This document shows, in pieces, positions 6,401 through 7,543 of a stretch of DNA of 7,543 nucleotides; within the stretch, counting starts at the first letter, position 1, and the number at the start of each line of letters is the position of its first letter. The notes beneath the pieces are model-generated. The model was not told the origin of the DNA, did not search any database, and saw nothing but the letters and a program-made list of their open reading frames with translations. The DNA comes from JBBSGA01 sp038254585 (GTDB taxonomy: Bacteria; Chloroflexota; Chloroflexia; Chloroflexales; Kallotenuaceae): positions 1-7,543 of the forward strand of contig JBBSGA010000315.1 in assembly GCA_038254585.1 (NCBI GenBank), in the 5' to 3' direction. Made by a program: the position numbers and the translations under genes.

Positions 6401-7200
6401 GCTGGCGTGCTGGATCCGCCCAGGTAGATCATACCGGAGCCAGACGGACGAATAGGTGGTTGTTCCGTAGTCGGGGCGGTGTTCCGATTGCTGCGCAAGC
6501 GAATCGAGAAGTGCCCGACCTGGCCAGGATTCAGCCGGTCGATGCCGAAGCAGAACCGGGTGCCGGAGAGATCCGGCCGGGTTGGGCATGGCACACCGGG
6601 CGTTACAGCGGGGCCCTGGGCGCTGCCAGGCAGGACGACGCAGCCGGCCGGCGTATCAGGCGCAGCCGGGCAAAATTGCCAGTCGCCGTTAACCGCGGTG
6701 CTAAAGTTCGCCCACCGGGCCTCGACAATCGCACCGGTAACGGCCGCGGTTCCCGTATTTGTATAGGAATAGGTATAGGTGATGTATTCGGTGGGGCGGA
6801 TCGTATCCGGCGTCGACACATCCAGCGCGACAACCCCCTGAACACCGGCAGGCTCGCCGACGGCAGCCGGAACCGGGCCGGAGGGCGCCGCCAGGGCCGA
6901 CGAGAGCGTTTCTGGTGCGGACGTCGCAGTTGTCGCCGGCGTTGCCCCGGTGTTTTGATCGGGCCGGTCTGAGGATTTGGCGGCAGACGGAAGCATCTGC
7001 TCCGGCGTTCTGGCCTTCGTTTTGTCGACTACGGATATGGCATCATACCTCTGGGCATCGCCGGAGGCTTGCGGTGGGCTGGCCGGTGTCGCCGTAGCCG
7101 GAGGCTGGGGCTCGGCCCGCGAAGCCGCGGGACTCAAGGCTCCCACGATCAGCAACAGGAGCAGGCCAAGCTGCCAGGATGTACGGAGCGGCGATCTCAT
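3475..7200 (-). CDS. Giant secreted DUF11-repeat surface protein
   Basis: A 1241-residue exported protein. Residues 1-29 are a signal peptide: Arg2 and Arg6, a hydrophobic core LGLLLLLIVGAL, and probable cleavage after SRA (29). A Thr/Pro/Ala-rich linker runs to about 120. About eight immunoglobulin-like DUF11-type repeats follow: about 121-280, 282-425, 430-558, 560-700, 702-830, 832-971, 973-1104 and 1107-1226. Repeats typically run IKT..(C..)PGD.v.Y.l.l.N, then v.D.LP..f.yv, then L.W....l.pg...L.f. The last 14 residues form an IYAVFLPLTRR-type tail. There are 14 cysteines; C713/C832 and C985/C1104 are spaced identically. No LPXTG, lipobox or C-terminal membrane segment is seen, nor any catalytic motif. 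GAGGT (plus 7207-7211) 6 nt upstream supports the ATG at 7200. Such repeat proteins usually act as surface stalks or adhesins; the ligand is unknown. Its GC looks lower by eye than that of the other genes. Confidence 0.88.
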   Translation of the reverse strand: MRSPLRTSWQLGLLLLLIVGALSPAASRAEPQPPATATPASPPQASGDAQRYDAISVVDKTKARTPEQMLPSAAKSSDRPDQNTGATPATTATSAPETLSSALAAPSGPVPAAVGEPAGVQGVVALDVSTPDTIRPTEYITYTYSYTNTGTAAVTGAIVEARWANFSTAVNGDWQFCPAAPDTPAGCVVLPGSAQGPAVTPGVPCPTRPDLSGTRFCFGIDRLNPGQVGHFSIRLRSNRNTAPTTEQPPIRPSGSGMIYLGGSSTPASEDTASTLVVGPVVVHAETIGTSLKFYVGENVDYTITVGNSTGTGDSVNGQIRPDARPATNLIIRNYFPLGGEFVSATGNPVVDSAGKNVAWTVAGPLAPGQSVQFHVVFRKADSNVDCGRLDSSYYFVFYEDPAEIPANGAARYRYFVFGSPMGIAIVVPLAIKSVSASPSVVPFGAEATLTIVVQNYWNQPLAGVQLNYDLQSNASYISGSASQGLSVAPDGTQPGGRVTWTFSPGVGTKTTPAETTFTLRVRAAYTTAVQTATGHAWIGPIAGVPTACSLADGRASVVPRLRITKSTTADPLTKLNNDSYDVLRGQQFPYYIEITNGGPSDATGVNIADAIPNQTGASFSYVAGSATLNGQSREPDSHVDGLGGSIIWNNLVVPAGGKIRLAYALWVDGRDYYTYCNTASATAGAEEISNGPLSVCVKVNPRIEIIKTADRTCANPGDPIRFTLTLTNNEPATYHVGLYDLLGSTASQRFVFVSQVSGYSSPSLIPDQSGNIAAVEWPLTDVAPNQQLTVVIIAKVPDNAAPGDFVNEVLFHNETDVIRRIPAMTVKVHAPCVEFSKSSNRATVSLRDRFVYTLQLKNSNAAPTGSTTVEDYLPQGFSYVGLDATSDVKTPPAPLPPPVLPDGRTKLTWSIPSVPGLSTLNVKFIAQSGDVVGAYKNMMAVPTGGKCISASSPTTGCEGGNDAAFQWVTVQPLITMEPAILETACAKPGDTRTYRLSILNTNVHDYTNTAVTVTLPNGLQYNRPLNSTPAPAVSKDNAGRSTLRWSGLRIPAKPASAYAGQVVLEVELQVGQVFANLDTVVETTSPDGTIPRKDGIADPTVWVCLGSPTIVEDATPRIIRPGDEVQYKISLANTTSGALSVKVVDPLPAAFTFGGMVSGVAPSISGNTLTWNVTIPPAANGGASTLTLQFKARLSAGVAGTSYTNTARVTESPVTFDTPSSSVMVTAVDHIYAVFLPLTRR

Positions 7201-7212
7201 CTAACGACCTCA

Positions 7213-7262
7213 TACGTGATACGTGATGCGCATCATGCGCTGGCAGTGAGGGCACGCATCAC
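7213..7262 (-). promoter_or_regulatory. Palindromes and short repeats in the leader of the surface protein gene
   Basis: TACGTGAT is repeated in tandem (7213-7220 and 7220-7227, sharing one base). GATGCGCATC (7225-7234) is a perfect palindrome. GCGCAT (7228-7233) is inverted as ATGCGC (7235-7240) around one base, and GTGATGCG (7223-7230) is inverted as CGCATCAC (7255-7262). These alternative pairings lie just upstream of the GAGGT ribosome site and could form leader hairpins or an operator. I found no convincing -10 and -35 pair for this gene; TAATTT on the minus strand near 7270 is the nearest candidate. Confidence 0.35.
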
Positions 7263-7289
7263 TGGTAAATTAATGGGGTAGTGAGCCGA

Positions 7290-7379
7290 GGAACAAGCCG
7301 TCCACGAATGTGACACGAATACTCGAATGGATGGTGGATATTCGTGTATTCGTGCTGGTATTCGTGGACGGCTTGTTCC
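7290..7379. repeat. 90-bp nested palindrome with TATTCGTG iterations
   Basis: The outer arms 7290-7309 and 7360-7379 are perfect 20-bp inverted repeats. Inside, CACGAATAC (7314-7322) is inverted as GTATTCGTG (7346-7354), and CGAAT (7324-7328) as ATTCG (7340-7344), leaving an 11-nt centre. The right half holds TATTCGTG three times (7339-7346, 7347-7354, 7359-7366), and the left half holds the complementary CACGAAT twice plus CTCGAAT. The whole could extrude as a three-tier hairpin. No T-run follows on either strand, so it is not a typical terminator. It resembles a REP or MITE-like palindromic unit, though I see no clear target-site duplication or coding content. Confidence 0.65.
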
Positions 7380-7543
7380 CGATTAATTGCTGAAACTTCA
7401 TAGGCTCGTTGAGCCGATCTCCCGACTGATTGGCGTAGCTCAGTCGAGCTTAACGGTTCGTTGTTCGGGAGGTGGGGGGTTTATTCGGCGGGGGGTTGAG
7501 GGCTAATCCACCCACTGCCCCCACCCCACCACACACCCCCCCC
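7380..7543. other. Non-coding tail with small hairpins and G-rich/C-rich tract
   Basis: No gene seen. GGCTC-GTT-GAGCC (7403-7415) is a short hairpin. CTCCCGA (7419-7425) is inverted as TCGGGAG (7465-7471), and GACTGA (7424-7429) as TCAGTC (7440-7445); these two pairings exclude each other. Runs of three to six G occur at 7467-7469, 7474-7479, 7490-7495 and 7500-7502, a possible but loose G-quadruplex because one loop is 10 nt. The last 35 bases are almost only C and A and end in nine C. GGTGGGGG (7471-7478) can pair with CCCCCACC (7518-7525). The poly-C end may reflect a contig edge. Confidence 0.4.

Noticed and set aside
3475..7200. Possible frameshift or fusion within the giant gene
   Set aside because: The frame is open throughout, with repeat motifs recurring regularly from signal peptide to tail and no break in domain spacing.
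7303..7366. CRISPR-like short repeats (CACGAAT/ATTCGTG)
   Set aside because: The repeat units are only 7-8 bp, spacing is irregular, orientation inverts at the centre, and there are no spacers or cas genes. They are parts of one palindrome.
7269..7387. ATTAAT at 7269-7274 and 7382-7387 as a target-site duplication of the palindrome
   Set aside because: The copies lie 15 nt and 2 nt from the palindrome ends, so they do not flank it symmetrically, and a 6-bp AT word is easily matched by chance.
7430..7460. tRNA-like string GGCGTAGCTCAG with a later GGTTCG
   Set aside because: It resembles a tRNA 5' end and T-loop, but the D-arm is truncated, there is no anticodon arm and no acceptor stem partner. 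It is probably chance.

Overview
The window is high-GC bacterial chromosome, probably from the Chloroflexota (Chloroflexia-type). The clues are three. The large secreted protein ends in a short FLPLTRR-type tail, which I associate with secreted proteins of this phylum. The prepilin peptidase lacks the N-terminal cysteine tetrad usual in proteobacterial enzymes. The DUF192 protein has the short form I associate with that phylum. This placement is inference from recalled patterns, not a database result.

Layout from left to right. Positions 1-163 hold no gene. Positions 164-1950 (minus strand) carry a two-gene export-type ABC transporter operon. The ATPase comes first, with a TTG start, and its stop overlaps the permease start in ATGA. 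Its leader (1951-2116) contains an inverted repeat covering the ribosome binding site and two AAACTGTTA boxes 43 bp apart. Positions 2117-2821 (minus) encode an A24-type (type IV) prepilin peptidase. A 248-bp divergent promoter region (2822-3069) with a 23-bp imperfect direct repeat separates it from a small DUF192 protein on the plus strand (3070-3414). A strong 14-bp-stem hairpin at 3428-3459 separates that gene from the convergent gene that fills half the window.

That gene (3475-7200, minus) encodes a 1241-residue exported protein: signal peptide, Thr/Pro/Ala-rich linker, about eight immunoglobulin-like DUF11-type repeats, and the short hydrophobic/basic tail. It has no LPXTG motif and no C-terminal membrane anchor, so how it is held at the surface is open. 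Two of its repeats carry cysteines at exactly the same 119-residue spacing, suggesting a conserved intradomain disulfide. Upstream (7201-7543) there is no gene. The region holds small palindromes in the 5' leader, a 90-bp nested palindrome built from a TATTCGTG word, and a G-rich then C-rich tract at the window edge.

The genes do not form one obvious pathway. The ABC pair is a self-contained exporter. The prepilin peptidase processes pilin-like substrates, but no pilin gene is present here. The giant repeat protein is a likely surface or adhesive protein. The least explained elements are its C-terminal tail, the paired-cysteine pattern and the nested palindrome upstream of it.
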